Below, piece by piece: positions 35,972-44,643 of a stretch of 50,577 bases of DNA. The stretch covers positions 1 through 50,577 of the forward strand of contig JAPPHD010000027.1 of assembly GCA_028821125.1 (NCBI GenBank), in the 5' to 3' direction. The stretch comes from Gammaproteobacteria bacterium (lineage in GTDB: Bacteria; Pseudomonadota; Gammaproteobacteria; Pseudomonadales; Azotimanducaceae). Made by a program: the position numbers and the translations under genes. Every line of letters starts with the position of its first letter. Within the stretch, counting starts at the first letter, position 1. A model generated the notes under the pieces. The model had not been told where the DNA came from. It saw only the letters and a list, made by a program, of their open reading frames with translations, and searched no databases.

Positions 35972-36667
35972 CTATCGCTCCACCTGGCCGAGGTTGGCGT
36001 GAATTACAGCACCGTTGACAACCGGGTTCCGAGAGGCCCAGAACAGGGTTTCGGCGATCTCGTCGGGTTCGATGAGCCGGTTGTATGCGGACATGCCGCG
36101 CACCGCGTCCATCGCTTCGGCGGGAACGTGGGTCCTGAGCATCTCGGTGTCGGTGAATCCCGGGCAGATGCAGGCCGTGTGGATGCCCTGACCGGCAAGG
36201 TCCTGGCAGGTTGCGCGCATCATGCCGATCAGTGCGTGCTTGGAGAGCACGTAGGAGAAGCTGTTGGGAACCGCCTTCTCCGCGAGCGTGGAGCCGACGT
36301 ACAGGATGGAGGACCCGGGTTTCATCAAGGGGATCGCGAACCCGTTCAGGGAATTTGGTGCGACCAGGTTGATCTCCAGGGTCGTCCTGAGACTCTCGCT
36401 CGGCGTATGTACGGCGCTGTCGTTGACGAGCCTCGATGCGTTGTGGATGAGGACGACCTGTTCGGCGCCGGCAAGCGTCGTGCGCAGGCATGCACCGACT
36501 GTTTCCAGAAAGTCAGGGGCAGAGAGGTCGCAGGGGATATGGTCGACGGCATCCACCGGACAGGGCCGGCGTGAAAGGTTGACGACGCGATACCCTTCGT
36601 CGGCGAAGCGTTGTGCAGTGTGCAGCCCGATACCGGCACTGGCACCGGTGACCACTGCGCATTTCAT
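35972..36667 (-). CDS. Short-chain reductase coupled to a PTPS-like synthase
   Basis: A 231-residue SDR. The cofactor motif TGASAGIG (8-15) is followed by LSRRP, whose arginines favour NADPH. The catalytic Tyr-Lys lies in FSYVLSKHA. Its ATG overlaps the stop of the upstream PTPS-like gene by four bases (ATGA, 36664-36667), so the pair is made together. By analogy with sepiapterin reductase or FolM, it may reduce a pterin; this is inference from context only. It ends the run that starts with the CULT gene. Confidence 0.85.
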   Translation of the reverse strand: MKCAVVTGASAGIGLHTAQRFADEGYRVVNLSRRPCPVDAVDHIPCDLSAPDFLETVGACLRTTLAGAEQVVLIHNASRLVNDSAVHTPSESLRTTLEINLVAPNSLNGFAIPLMKPGSSILYVGSTLAEKAVPNSFSYVLSKHALIGMMRATCQDLAGQGIHTACICPGFTDTEMLRTHVPAEAMDAVRGMSAYNRLIEPDEIAETLFWASRNPVVNGAVIHANLGQVER

Positions 36668-37233
36668 CGGGCGGCGATTCCGGTTGCGGGATTGTCTCCG
36701 GCGGCAGATTTCTTGATCGACTCTGCAGTCTCACGCTGGAAAATCGATGCTTCCGGCGCAAAGGAGGATTGCGCCCACTGCCCGGCTCCGGATGACACCT
36801 TGACCGTCAGCCTGTGCATGTCCAACGTGGCGATGTCCGGATCCTTGAACAATTCGCCGCCCAACCAGTCCGCCAGGGCTTCCACGGTGATGTTTGCTAC
36901 GGGGAGCGTGAGAACGTCTCTGGGGAGAAACGGGATTCGCTCATCGTCGAAGATGGCGACCGTATATCCCTGCTCCTCTTTGATCGCCAGATGCGGCGAG
37001 CGCCCGGGCAGCAAGGTGCGCTCGTCCAGCCCGTCGCACAGTGTTTGCAGGGTGCGCTTGATCAGGTTGTAGTCGAACGCCAGGCCGTCCTCTCCCACAT
37101 CCGCATCGATGTCAGCGGCCACCTGAAAGTTGTGCCCGTGCAGATTCTCGCGTTCCGTGGCCGAAAAAATCGTGAAGTGGGCCGCGGCGAAGTGCAACGC
37201 TTCCTTGGTAATGCTGATGGTGGTGCGGGCCAT
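36664..37233 (-). CDS. 6-pyruvoyl-tetrahydropterin synthase family protein, PTPS-III-like
   Basis: A 189-residue protein of the T-fold PTPS/QueD family. Zinc ligands are H19 (AAAHF) and H32 and H34 in LHGHN. The catalytic Cys of QueD and PTPS is replaced: the segment reads ERENLHGHN, an ExxHGH motif (E29) that is known from PTPS-III proteins, which can make 6-hydroxymethyl-dihydropterin for folate synthesis. The sequence continues with TSE-like zone VANITVEALADWL. The start is ATG 37233; the longer frame to 37410 is not family-like. Coupled to the SDR. The PTPS-III function is inferred from the motif. Confidence 0.82.
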   Translation of the reverse strand: MARTTISITKEALHFAAAHFTIFSATERENLHGHNFQVAADIDADVGEDGLAFDYNLIKRTLQTLCDGLDERTLLPGRSPHLAIKEEQGYTVAIFDDERIPFLPRDVLTLPVANITVEALADWLGGELFKDPDIATLDMHRLTVKVSSGAGQWAQSSFAPEASIFQRETAESIKKSAAGDNPATGIAAR

Positions 37234-37310
37234 TGCCCATGCTAACCCCAGCCCACGCAGGTCACCAAGCCCTGATGGAATGCCCGAACGCCGGGCGGAG
37301 CACCCCGAAA

Positions 37311-38000
37311 TCAGCTCACGGAGTCGGCAAACTCGGCGAGGCTGGTAAAGGTCCAGGTCGGATTGGCTTCGACAGGCCTGGCGGCGCCGAGGGAGGGGCG
37401 GTCGATCCATACGGTGTCGAGGCCGGCGGCGGTGGCGGGGACGATGTCGTGGAAACGGCTCTGGGCGACGTGGAGGACGGGGCTTTCGACCGTCTCTAGG
37501 GCGGCGGCGAACATTGCCGGCGCGGGCTTGTAGACGCCGATCTGCCCGGCCGTAATGACGTGCCGGAAAGGTACCTCCAGGGCTTTCGCCGACATGGCGA
37601 AGAGATCGTCGTCAATGTTCGAAACCACCGCGAGTTCGAAGTGCTCCGAGAGCGTCTTCAGGGCATCGACGGTGTCCGGAAACGCCGGCCACCGCTCGAT
37701 GCTGTCGGCGAATCCCTCCAGCTCGTTGTCCTTGGGCGTGAACGCGAGCCGTTTTCCGAAGCGCTGCAGAACCTTGGACAGCACGGCCCGGTAGGAGCCG
37801 CCTTCAGCCTGGGCTTCCGGCTCGTAGCGGCTGTAGCACTCCAGCACGAACTCGTCGATCACATGCACGTCGTAGCCTTCGAACAGGGGCTTGAGGTAAG
37901 CCAGGATGCCGGTTTCCCAGTCGATCAGGGTGCCGTAGCAATCGAAGGTGAGTGTCCGGTATTTCGCCGGGTCGATGCCGTCGGGTTCGGTGTCAGTCAT
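37311..38000 (-). CDS. HAD hydrolase, haloacid-dehalogenase type II-like
   Basis: A 229-residue HAD-superfamily enzyme. Motif I is FDCYGTLIDW with nucleophile D20, motif II is SNIDDDL, and motif III is YKPAP followed by FHDIVPA. It groups with 2-haloacid dehalogenase-like proteins, although many of these are phosphatases. Its start overlaps the CULT gene stop by 8 nt (37993-38000), so it is translationally coupled to it. Confidence 0.9.
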   Translation of the reverse strand: MTDTEPDGIDPAKYRTLTFDCYGTLIDWETGILAYLKPLFEGYDVHVIDEFVLECYSRYEPEAQAEGGSYRAVLSKVLQRFGKRLAFTPKDNELEGFADSIERWPAFPDTVDALKTLSEHFELAVVSNIDDDLFAMSAKALEVPFRHVITAGQIGVYKPAPAMFAAALETVESPVLHVAQSRFHDIVPATAAGLDTVWIDRPSLGAARPVEANPTWTFTSLAEFADSVS

Positions 38001-38394
38001 GCTGGATCCGGTCGAGTATCAGGCCGTAGAAGAAATCGCTCTCCGAGCCGGGCGTGACCCGGTCGAAATACCAGCCGAGGTGCCGTTGACATTCGCTGCA
38101 GGCAGCGATGCGCCATTGATAGCCCATGAACCAACTGTCGGCCGCCTCGGGCGTGCCCGCGATGCTGCAGCCGAGCGCTTCGCTGAAACAGCCGATGTGG
38201 AAGAGGAAGCCGTACGGGTTGGCAAAACGGTGGTCGTGGCTGCCGGTCACCTCGATGCGGTCGCTGTTCTTGCCGATGACCGTGGAGCAGGTTCCGCAAT
38301 AGATGAAATCCCGAGCCTCTTCCTCCTCGTGTTCGAGCAGGTCCTTGAGTTTGGGGTCGAGCGCTTGACGCTCCTTGTCGACAACATCGATCAT
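37993..38394 (-). CDS. CULT-domain protein, bacterial cereblon homologue
   Basis: A 133-residue protein that is almost only a CULT domain, the ligand-binding domain of human cereblon. Zinc cysteines are C33, C36 (YCGTC) and C99, C102 (CSEC). The aromatic cage is W88, W94 and W108, with N59-P60 and F110. The gaps (N to W 29, W to W 6 and 14, W to F 2) equal those of human N351, W380, W386, W400 and F402, and GYQWRIAACSECQRHLGWYF aligns with the human segment GY-W...C--C--H-GW-F. Bacterial members bind uridine- and thalidomide-like ring compounds; their role is unknown. It is coupled to the HAD gene and divergent from the Tag gene. An unrelated ubiquitin system is not implied. Confidence 0.88.
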   Translation of the reverse strand: MIDVVDKERQALDPKLKDLLEHEEEEARDFIYCGTCSTVIGKNSDRIEVTGSHDHRFANPYGFLFHIGCFSEALGCSIAGTPEAADSWFMGYQWRIAACSECQRHLGWYFDRVTPGSESDFFYGLILDRIQHD

Positions 38395-38421
38395 GGCAAC
38401 CCTTTCCTGAAGGCGCCGGGC

Positions 38422-39090
38422 GTGGACAGTTTCGATAGCATCTTTCAGCGCGCTGCGGAGCGCAAGGGGGGCGAAGCGGCCGTGGAGGGCCTGCTGCCGG
38501 CAGCGGAATCGGCGGCAGGGCTGCGCAGCCTGCCGGACGACCGGGCGCTGTCCGAAATGACCAAGTGCATCTTCCGCTCAGGATTCGTCTGGAAGATTGT
38601 CGAGAACAAGTGGCCGCATTTCGAAGCCGCCTTTCACGGCTTTGACGTCACCCGGTGCGCCATGCTGTCGGATGAGGAACTCGAGGCGCTGGCAGTGGAC
38701 GAGCGCATCATCCGCAATGCGAAAAAGATCCAGTCCGTGCGCAGGAACGCCGCCTTCGTGCTCGACGTGCGCGCGGAACACGGCAGTTTCGGCAGCTATC
38801 TCGCCGACTGGCCGGTCACCGACATCTTCGGTCTTTGGGCCGATATCAAGCGGCGGGGCGACCGGCTCGGCGGCCACACCGGCGGCTATTTCCTGCGCTT
38901 CATCGGCAAGGACACGCCCATGTTTTCCAGCGACGTGGTCAAGGCGCTCATCGAACAGGGAGTCGTCGACAAGGAACCGACCAGCAAGCGGGACCTGGCT
39001 GCAACCCAGGCGGCGTTCAATCAGTGGCGTGAGGAGAGCGGCCGCGACCTGTGCCAGATTTCCCGCGTGCTTGCCTGTTCCGTGCCGTAA
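38422..39090 (+). CDS. DNA-3-methyladenine glycosylase I family protein
   Basis: A 222-residue protein of the Tag-like helix-hairpin-helix glycosylase family, which removes alkylated adenine from DNA. Family segments include ALSEMTKCIFRSGFVWKIVE, DERIIRNAKKIQSVR and KEPTSKRDLAATQAAFNQW. It belongs to the longer branch (about 220 residues versus 187 in E. coli Tag). The GTG start is preceded by GAAGG. Only 27 nt separate its start from that of the divergent CULT gene. Confidence 0.86.
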   Translation: MDSFDSIFQRAAERKGGEAAVEGLLPAAESAAGLRSLPDDRALSEMTKCIFRSGFVWKIVENKWPHFEAAFHGFDVTRCAMLSDEELEALAVDERIIRNAKKIQSVRRNAAFVLDVRAEHGSFGSYLADWPVTDIFGLWADIKRRGDRLGGHTGGYFLRFIGKDTPMFSSDVVKALIEQGVVDKEPTSKRDLAATQAAFNQWREESGRDLCQISRVLACSVP

Positions 39091-39124
39091 TCCGGGCTGG
39101 CTCCCCCCAGGGACGAGCGGGGTT

Positions 39125-40333
39125 TCAGAGCAGGGACTTCAGGTCCGTATCCGGGTCGGCCAGGGCTTGTTGGTCCACCGTCCGGCCGATCAGGCGGCGG
39201 CAGATCATGAATTCCTTGGGACTGTTGACAGCGTCCACTGCGGCGATGGCGCCGTCTTTCAGGTGGAAGACGGCGAAACTGTTCGCGGACTTGTCTCCCC
39301 GCAGCACTTCGGTGTCTCCGTCGGCGGCGAAGCCGACCATCTGGAGCTTCAGATCGTACTGATCGGACCAGAACCAGGGTACGGAGGCGTAGACCTTGTC
39401 GCCGCCCGACATGTTGGCCGCGGCTACGCGAGCCTGTTCCATGGCGTTGGGCACGGACTCCAGGCGCAGGCGCCGGTTCAGCAGCGGGTTGGGGTGATTG
39501 GTGCAGTCGCCGGCGGCGTAGATGTTGGGGTCGGCGGTGCGGCAACGGTCGTCGACGACGATGCCGTTGTCGCACGGCAAGCCGGCCTCCGCCGCCAGTT
39601 CCACGTTGGGCACGATGCCGATGCCGACGATGACCAGGTCGGCAGCGAATGTCGATTCGCTGCAAAGTACCTGGCTGACCGCGCCGTTGCCGGCGAAGCC
39701 CGTCACCCTTGTGCCGGTGTGAATGGTCACGCCGCGACCGCTGTGCAGGCCGTGGTAGAACTCGGACATGGCCGGTGTGGTCACCCGTTGCAGTATGCGG
39801 TCTTCCATCTCGATTACCCGGACCTCGAGGCCGGCTTCGATGCAGACGGCGGCCACCTCCAGGCCGATGTAGCCCCCGCCGACCACGGCGACTTTGCGGC
39901 CGGGCGCCATTTCTGCCCGGATGGCATCCACGTCCGCGATGGTCCTGAGATAGTGGATGCCCGCAAGGTCGCCGGTGTCGAGTTGCAGCAGCCGCGGCCG
40001 GCTGCCGGTGGCTAGCAGCAGTTTTTCATAGGAGAGGGAGTCGCCGTCTGACGTGGCGACGGTGTGCGCGGCACGGTCGATGGCTTCAACCCGCACGCCG
40101 GACCGGATGATGACGTTCCGGTCGGCGTAGAACTTTTCCGGGCGCAGGTAGACGCGTTCCAGGCCGTGCTCACCGGCCAGGTACTGCTTTGAGAGCGGCG
40201 GGCGCTGATAGGGAATGTGCGGCTCGTCGCCGATGACGACGATCTCTCCCTCGAATCCTTCCTGACGCAGGCTGGCGGCGGCTTGTCCTCCGGCGTGTCC
40301 TGCTCCTGCGATGATGATTGACGACACCTTCAA
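39125..40333 (-). CDS. FAD-dependent ferredoxin/rubredoxin reductase
   Basis: A 402-residue pyridine-nucleotide:FAD oxidoreductase of the BphA4/ThcD type, which passes electrons from NAD(P)H to a ferredoxin or rubredoxin serving a monooxygenase or dioxygenase. FAD motif GAGHAGG (10-16), NAD motif VVGGGYIGLEVA and the final FAD motif AAGDC are clear. No ferredoxin or oxygenase gene is adjacent. The TTG at 40333 or GTG at 40327 may be the start. Confidence 0.92.
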   Translation of the reverse strand: MKVSSIIIAGAGHAGGQAAASLRQEGFEGEIVVIGDEPHIPYQRPPLSKQYLAGEHGLERVYLRPEKFYADRNVIIRSGVRVEAIDRAAHTVATSDGDSLSYEKLLLATGSRPRLLQLDTGDLAGIHYLRTIADVDAIRAEMAPGRKVAVVGGGYIGLEVAAVCIEAGLEVRVIEMEDRILQRVTTPAMSEFYHGLHSGRGVTIHTGTRVTGFAGNGAVSQVLCSESTFAADLVIVGIGIVPNVELAAEAGLPCDNGIVVDDRCRTADPNIYAAGDCTNHPNPLLNRRLRLESVPNAMEQARVAAANMSGGDKVYASVPWFWSDQYDLKLQMVGFAADGDTEVLRGDKSANSFAVFHLKDGAIAAVDAVNSPKEFMICRRLIGRTVDQQALADPDTDLKSLL

Positions 40334-40456
40334 GTTCCGTCCCGAAAAAAGCGGGCATTGTAGCCCGACGCGATGCGAACGGGTGGAACAGGGCGCGCTC
40401 GCTCGGAGGATGTGGGTTCGCCCCGGCGGGCGAGGTTCGCCGAATTTCCTCCCGGA

Positions 40457-41746
40457 TCAGGAAGAAGGCTGGTACGCCAGGTCTCCGGCCAGGTGCTTTC
40501 CGGCCACCCAATAGTGATAGGCAGCCCAGAGTTCCACCAGCGTGCAGATGGCCAGCGCATAACGCACCGACTCGTCGCCGAAACGGCCGGACAGCAGGTC
40601 GGTGAAGAAGCCGACGGCAAAGGGGCCGAGCCCGAGCCCGATGATGTTGAGGATGAACAGCAGCACGGCGGCGGCCACCGCCCGCATCCGCAGTTCCACC
40701 AGGCCCTGGGTCTGGGAGAAGGTGGTTGCCTGGTAGAAGTTGCCGAACAGCACCGGCACGATCATCAGCGTCAGCGCCCAGTAGGGATTGGGCAGGAAAT
40801 ACATCGCCAGTGTAGGTGGCACGATACCGGCCAGCGCGATCGCCGCGATCCACAGGTACCAGCGCTTGTCCCGGGCGCCGAGGCGATCGGCCAGGAAGCC
40901 GCCCCAGGCGATGCCGATGGCGCCGGGGATGCCGAATATCAGCCCCAGCCAGGTGCCGAGTTCGCCGGTGGGCATGCCGTGCACGCGGATGAAGAAGACG
41001 GGCGCCCAACCGGCCAGGCCGTAACCCACGAAGGCGGTGAGCGCGCCGCCGAAGGCCATGTGCCGAAAGGTGCGCTTGCGCCAGAGAAAGGCGAAGGTCT
41101 CCATGGCCGACGGCATGGGGCCGGTATCCTCCCTGCCTTCCGAAAGCCCCCGGCGCGGCTCGCGCACGGTGAAGCGCACGACCAGCGCCAGCAGCAGGCC
41201 GGGTATCCCCACCACGAAAAACGCGGTGCGCCAGCCGAAGAACTCGTTGATCCAGCCGCCGGCGGTGAAGCCGAACAGAATGCCCAGCGGAATGCCCAGA
41301 GAGTAAATGCCGAGGGCAGAGGCACGCCGTTCCGGAGGATAGTAATCCGAGATCATTGAGTGTGCGGGGGGGCTGCAGCCCGCCTCCCCGACCCCGACGC
41401 CGATGCGGGCCAGCAGCAGGTGCCAGAAATTGAGCGCCAGGCCCGAAATCGCCGTCATCGCGCTCCACACGGCCAGCGCCAGGGCGATCAGGTTGCGGCG
41501 GTTGTGGCGGTCGCCCCAGCGGGCGATCGGAATCCCGAGGGTGGCGTAGAAAAGCGCGAAGGCGAAGCCGCTCAACAGTCCGAGCTGGGTATCGGACAGG
41601 CCGAGGTCCAGCTTGATGGCTTCCATGAGGATGGAGAGAATCTGGCGGTCTATGAAGTTGAAGGTATAGACCACCACCAGCACGCCAAGGGCGTAGGTGC
41701 GAAAGGACGTCTGCGCGCCGTCCGGGACAAGGCGATCTTGTGTCAT
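40457..41746 (-). CDS. MFS transporter, spinster-like
   Basis: A 429-residue permease with 12 predicted helices. The segment FNFIDRQILSILMEAIK and the loop GIPIARWGDRHNRRN between helices 2 and 3 are the family signatures of the spinster-like group. VGVGEAGCSPPAHSMISDYYP and PPERRASALGIYSLG are also typical. Substrate unknown; such transporters often export or import organic anions and lipids. Confidence 0.9.
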   Translation of the reverse strand: MTQDRLVPDGAQTSFRTYALGVLVVVYTFNFIDRQILSILMEAIKLDLGLSDTQLGLLSGFAFALFYATLGIPIARWGDRHNRRNLIALALAVWSAMTAISGLALNFWHLLLARIGVGVGEAGCSPPAHSMISDYYPPERRASALGIYSLGIPLGILFGFTAGGWINEFFGWRTAFFVVGIPGLLLALVVRFTVREPRRGLSEGREDTGPMPSAMETFAFLWRKRTFRHMAFGGALTAFVGYGLAGWAPVFFIRVHGMPTGELGTWLGLIFGIPGAIGIAWGGFLADRLGARDKRWYLWIAAIALAGIVPPTLAMYFLPNPYWALTLMIVPVLFGNFYQATTFSQTQGLVELRMRAVAAAVLLFILNIIGLGLGPFAVGFFTDLLSGRFGDESVRYALAICTLVELWAAYHYWVAGKHLAGDLAYQPSS

Positions 41747-41806
41747 GCCGGCTCTATACGACCTGGGCCGGATCGGGCAGGGCTGGCCGGCGCGGCGGGC
41801 AGGCCG

Positions 41807-42142
41807 CTATTTCTTGCCCCTGTCGCCGGGAACCGGCATGGGGAACGGCGTGACGTTGCCGGTGGTGGTTTCGGTCACCTTGGCGACGCCCTCTTTCTCC
41901 ACCTCGTCGATGCGGATCACCGCGTGCATCGGGATGAAGCTGCGCTGCACCCCTTCGAACTCGGTGCGCAGCTTGTCTTCGCCAGGATCGATGACCACCT
42001 GGGTGCGCTTGCCGAATATATAGTCCTCCACCTCGATGAATCCGTAGAGATCGCTCGAGTAGATGTTGTGGGCGTAGACCTCGAAGATCTGGCCCATGCT
42101 GTGGAACAGCACCTTGTAGATATGGGATTGGTTGTCGCTCAT
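41807..42142 (-). CDS. DUF1820 family protein
   Basis: A 111-residue protein matching DUF1820, a family found in gammaproteobacteria: YKVLFHSMGQIFEVYAHNIY, FIEVEDYIFGKRTQVVIDPG and FIPMHAVIRIDEVEKEG. No function is known. It is soluble, with no signal peptide, and lies upstream of the MFS gene on the same strand. Confidence 0.9.
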   Translation of the reverse strand: MSDNQSHIYKVLFHSMGQIFEVYAHNIYSSDLYGFIEVEDYIFGKRTQVVIDPGEDKLRTEFEGVQRSFIPMHAVIRIDEVEKEGVAKVTETTTGNVTPFPMPVPGDRGKK

Positions 42143-42201
42143 TGGCCCTATATAGGTACAACCGGCCCGGGTTGCAACCGTTTATCGGCGTTGCCCGCCC
42201 G

Positions 42202-43011
42202 TTACCAGCTCAACTCGACGCCAAGCAGGGCGCCGTTCAGGTCTACATCGACGACGGTGTCGCCGGTCGTGTATCTGGCGCTGGCGATGCGGTATCCCAC
42301 CCCCAGCGCAACCCGGTCGCTCACGCGGTAGCGCAGCGCGAGCAAGACGTTGTAGAAATCCTTGAGCCCACCGGAGAAACCGGAATGAACGGTTCGCAGC
42401 GACAGCCTGAACCTCTTGTCGAGAGCGGCGCTGACGGTGCCCCCGATTGTCAGGCCGGTCCAGCTATAGTCAATGTCCATGTCGAACGTTCCCGACACCT
42501 CTCCGTTCAGGCTGCCATGCAGAATGCCGAGGTGAGGCGAAACCAGGATTTCCCGTACCGGCCCCGAACCCGGTCTCAGCAGGAAGTGCCGGCCATAACC
42601 CGTTTCGACCACCCTGAAATCGACCTTGAGAGGATCGTTGAAGAACGGTTCGAACTCGTCGGTGTCCATGCCGGCCGCGGTCCCGTCGGCAAACAGGAAG
42701 TTGTTGTTGAAATTCCATTGCAGGTAGCCCATTGCGCCGTACTTGACATAGGAAAGGACATCGCCGACGTTCATTTTGACCGGCACCGAATCTGGCCCCA
42801 GCGCGAGTTCCGCATCGACGTTCGTTGCCCAGACATAAGGCGCTACCAGGAAACGGTTGCCGTCCGGGGGCGCCGTTGCCGCAGAGTCGGGTGCCCCTAG
42901 AATGAGGATGACGACCAGATTGGCCTGTGCGGCAAGGCGCAGCATTCTCCGCCGTGAATGAGCCCCGGCGGTTTCCGAAGTCAAATCAACCCTTCCGGGT
43001 ACCTGGTGCAT
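42202..43011 (-). CDS. Outer-membrane beta-barrel protein
   Basis: A protein of about 270 residues. A hydrophobic signal (LAAQANLVVILILGAPDSAATA) is followed by alternating amphipathic strands, for example FLVAPYVWATNVDAELALG, GRHFLLRPGSG and LGVGYRIASARYTTGDT, ending with the aromatic tail ELSW typical of barrels folded by BAM. The ATG at 43011 gives a long n-region containing SRRRML; ATG 42945 gives a short signal and is also possible. It is divergent from miaB. Specific role unknown. Confidence 0.78.
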   Translation of the reverse strand: MHQVPGRVDLTSETAGAHSRRRMLRLAAQANLVVILILGAPDSAATAPPDGNRFLVAPYVWATNVDAELALGPDSVPVKMNVGDVLSYVKYGAMGYLQWNFNNNFLFADGTAAGMDTDEFEPFFNDPLKVDFRVVETGYGRHFLLRPGSGPVREILVSPHLGILHGSLNGEVSGTFDMDIDYSWTGLTIGGTVSAALDKRFRLSLRTVHSGFSGGLKDFYNVLLALRYRVSDRVALGVGYRIASARYTTGDTVVDVDLNGALLGVELSW

Positions 43012-43216
43012 CCGTTCGTGATCCTCGTGAGTGTGAACATCAGTGACTGCGCGGATTGTAACGGCGGGTAGCCTGCTTTAGCGACCGTGAAGCAATACCG
43101 GGCCTGGCCGCGTGATTCTTCCTGGGTTGGGTGCGCCTTCCGGCATCGGGGTATGAACTTTTGGGCCGGTCTGTAGTAGATTCGCGTCCCCCTTTGCAAG
43201 CAGGCAGCCGAGCGCC

Positions 43217-44554
43217 TTGTCCAACCCCGCCACCAACCGGCTCTACGTGAAAACCCACGGGTGCCAGATGAACGAGTACGACTCGGCACGGATGGTGGAC
43301 GTGCTGCGGGAGAGCCACGGCTACGAGTCCGCCGGATCCGAGGCCGAGGCAGACCTGATCCTGCTCAACACCTGCTCGATCCGGGAGAAAGCCCAGGCGA
43401 AGGTTTTCGATCAGCTCGGGCGCTGGCGCAAGCTCAAGCAACGCAGGCCCGGCCTGCTGATCGGCGTGGGCGGCTGCGTGGCCAGCCAGGAGGGCGCGGC
43501 GATCGCCGAGCGGGCGCCCTTCGTGGATATCGTCTTCGGGCCGCAGACGCTGCACCGGTTGCCGCAGATGGTCGACGAGGCCAGGGCGCGCATCTCCGGG
43601 CCGGTGGTGGATATCAGCTTCCCGGAGATCGAGAAATTCGACAACCTGCCGCCGCCGGGCGCCGAAGGGCCGAGCGCGTTTGTTTCGGTGATGGAAGGCT
43701 GCAGCAAGTACTGCACGTTCTGCGTCGTGCCCTACACCCGGGGCGAGGAGGTCAGCCGCCCGGTGGCCGATGTGCTGCGCGAAGTCGGGCAACTCGCCGC
43801 CCAGGGCGTGCGGGAGGTCAACCTGCTCGGCCAGAACGTCAACGCCTACCGGGGGCCGATCGAGGGCGATCTGGCGGATCTTGCCGAGTTGATCCATTAC
43901 GTGGCTGCGGTGGACGGCATCGAGCGCATCCGTTACACCACCTCACACCCGGTGGAGTTCAACGACAACCTGATCGAGGCCTATGCGGACGTGCCGTCGC
44001 TGGTGGACCACCTGCACCTGCCGGTGCAATCCGGTTCCGACCGGATTCTCGCGGCGATGAAGCGGGGGCACACGGTTCTCGAGTACAAGTCGAAGATCAG
44101 GAAGCTGCGCGGGGTGCGCCCGAACATCAGCCTCTCCTCGGATTTCATTGTCGGCTTCCCGGGGGAGACGGACGCGGACTTCGATGCCACCATGGCGCTC
44201 ATCGAGGAGATCGGCTTCGATACCTCCTTCTCCTTCATCTACAGTGCCCGCCCGGGCACACCCGCCGCCTCCCTGTCCGATCCCACCCCGTTGGAGGTCA
44301 AGAAACACCGGTTGGCGATCCTCCAGGACCGCTTGCGTGAGCACGCTGCTGAAATCGGGGCAGCCATGGTCGGCAGCCGCCAGCGGGTGCTCGTCACCGG
44401 AATCTCGAAGCGGGATTCGGGGCAGTTGCAGGGGCGCACGGAAAACAACCGGGTGGTCAACTTCTCCTGCGGGGACAAGGGCCTGATCGGAAACTTCGCG
44501 GACGTGCTCGTCACCGAAGCCCTGCCGAACTCTTTGCGCGGCGATCTCGCCTGA
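43217..44554 (+). CDS. miaB: tRNA-2-methylthio-N6-isopentenyladenosine synthase MiaB
   Basis: A 445-residue radical-SAM methylthiotransferase that modifies A37 of tRNAs reading UNN codons. N-terminal cluster cysteines are C16, C53 and C87; the radical-SAM triad is C162, C166, C169 (GCSKYCTFC). The C-terminal TRAM domain follows from about 375. The start is TTG. The stop is followed after about 20 nt by a strong promoter that serves phoH. Confidence 0.96.
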   Translation: MSNPATNRLYVKTHGCQMNEYDSARMVDVLRESHGYESAGSEAEADLILLNTCSIREKAQAKVFDQLGRWRKLKQRRPGLLIGVGGCVASQEGAAIAERAPFVDIVFGPQTLHRLPQMVDEARARISGPVVDISFPEIEKFDNLPPPGAEGPSAFVSVMEGCSKYCTFCVVPYTRGEEVSRPVADVLREVGQLAAQGVREVNLLGQNVNAYRGPIEGDLADLAELIHYVAAVDGIERIRYTTSHPVEFNDNLIEAYADVPSLVDHLHLPVQSGSDRILAAMKRGHTVLEYKSKIRKLRGVRPNISLSSDFIVGFPGETDADFDATMALIEEIGFDTSFSFIYSARPGTPAASLSDPTPLEVKKHRLAILQDRLREHAAEIGAAMVGSRQRVLVTGISKRDSGQLQGRTENNRVVNFSCGDKGLIGNFADVLVTEALPNSLRGDLA

Positions 44555-44573
44555 GGAATTCAGCCTTTGTCCA

Positions 44574-44602
44574 TTGACAGTCACCGTCTGTGAGCCTATA
44601 TG
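44574..44602 (+). promoter_or_regulatory. Strong sigma-70-like promoter of the phoH operon
   Basis: TTGACA (44574-44579), 17 nt, TATATG (44597-44602). The -35 is a perfect match. It overlaps the GTG at 44590 that the open frame would otherwise suggest as the phoH start, which argues against using that start. Confidence 0.6.
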
Positions 44603-44643
44603 GTAATGGCCAACAGGGGACACAAGAGGCGCAACCGGAACCA

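Noticed and set aside
34409-37233. YhhQ and the PTPS-family gene as a queuosine pair
   Set aside because: They are on opposite strands, separated by VapBC and an SDR, and the synthase lacks the QueD Cys, so a QueD role is doubtful.
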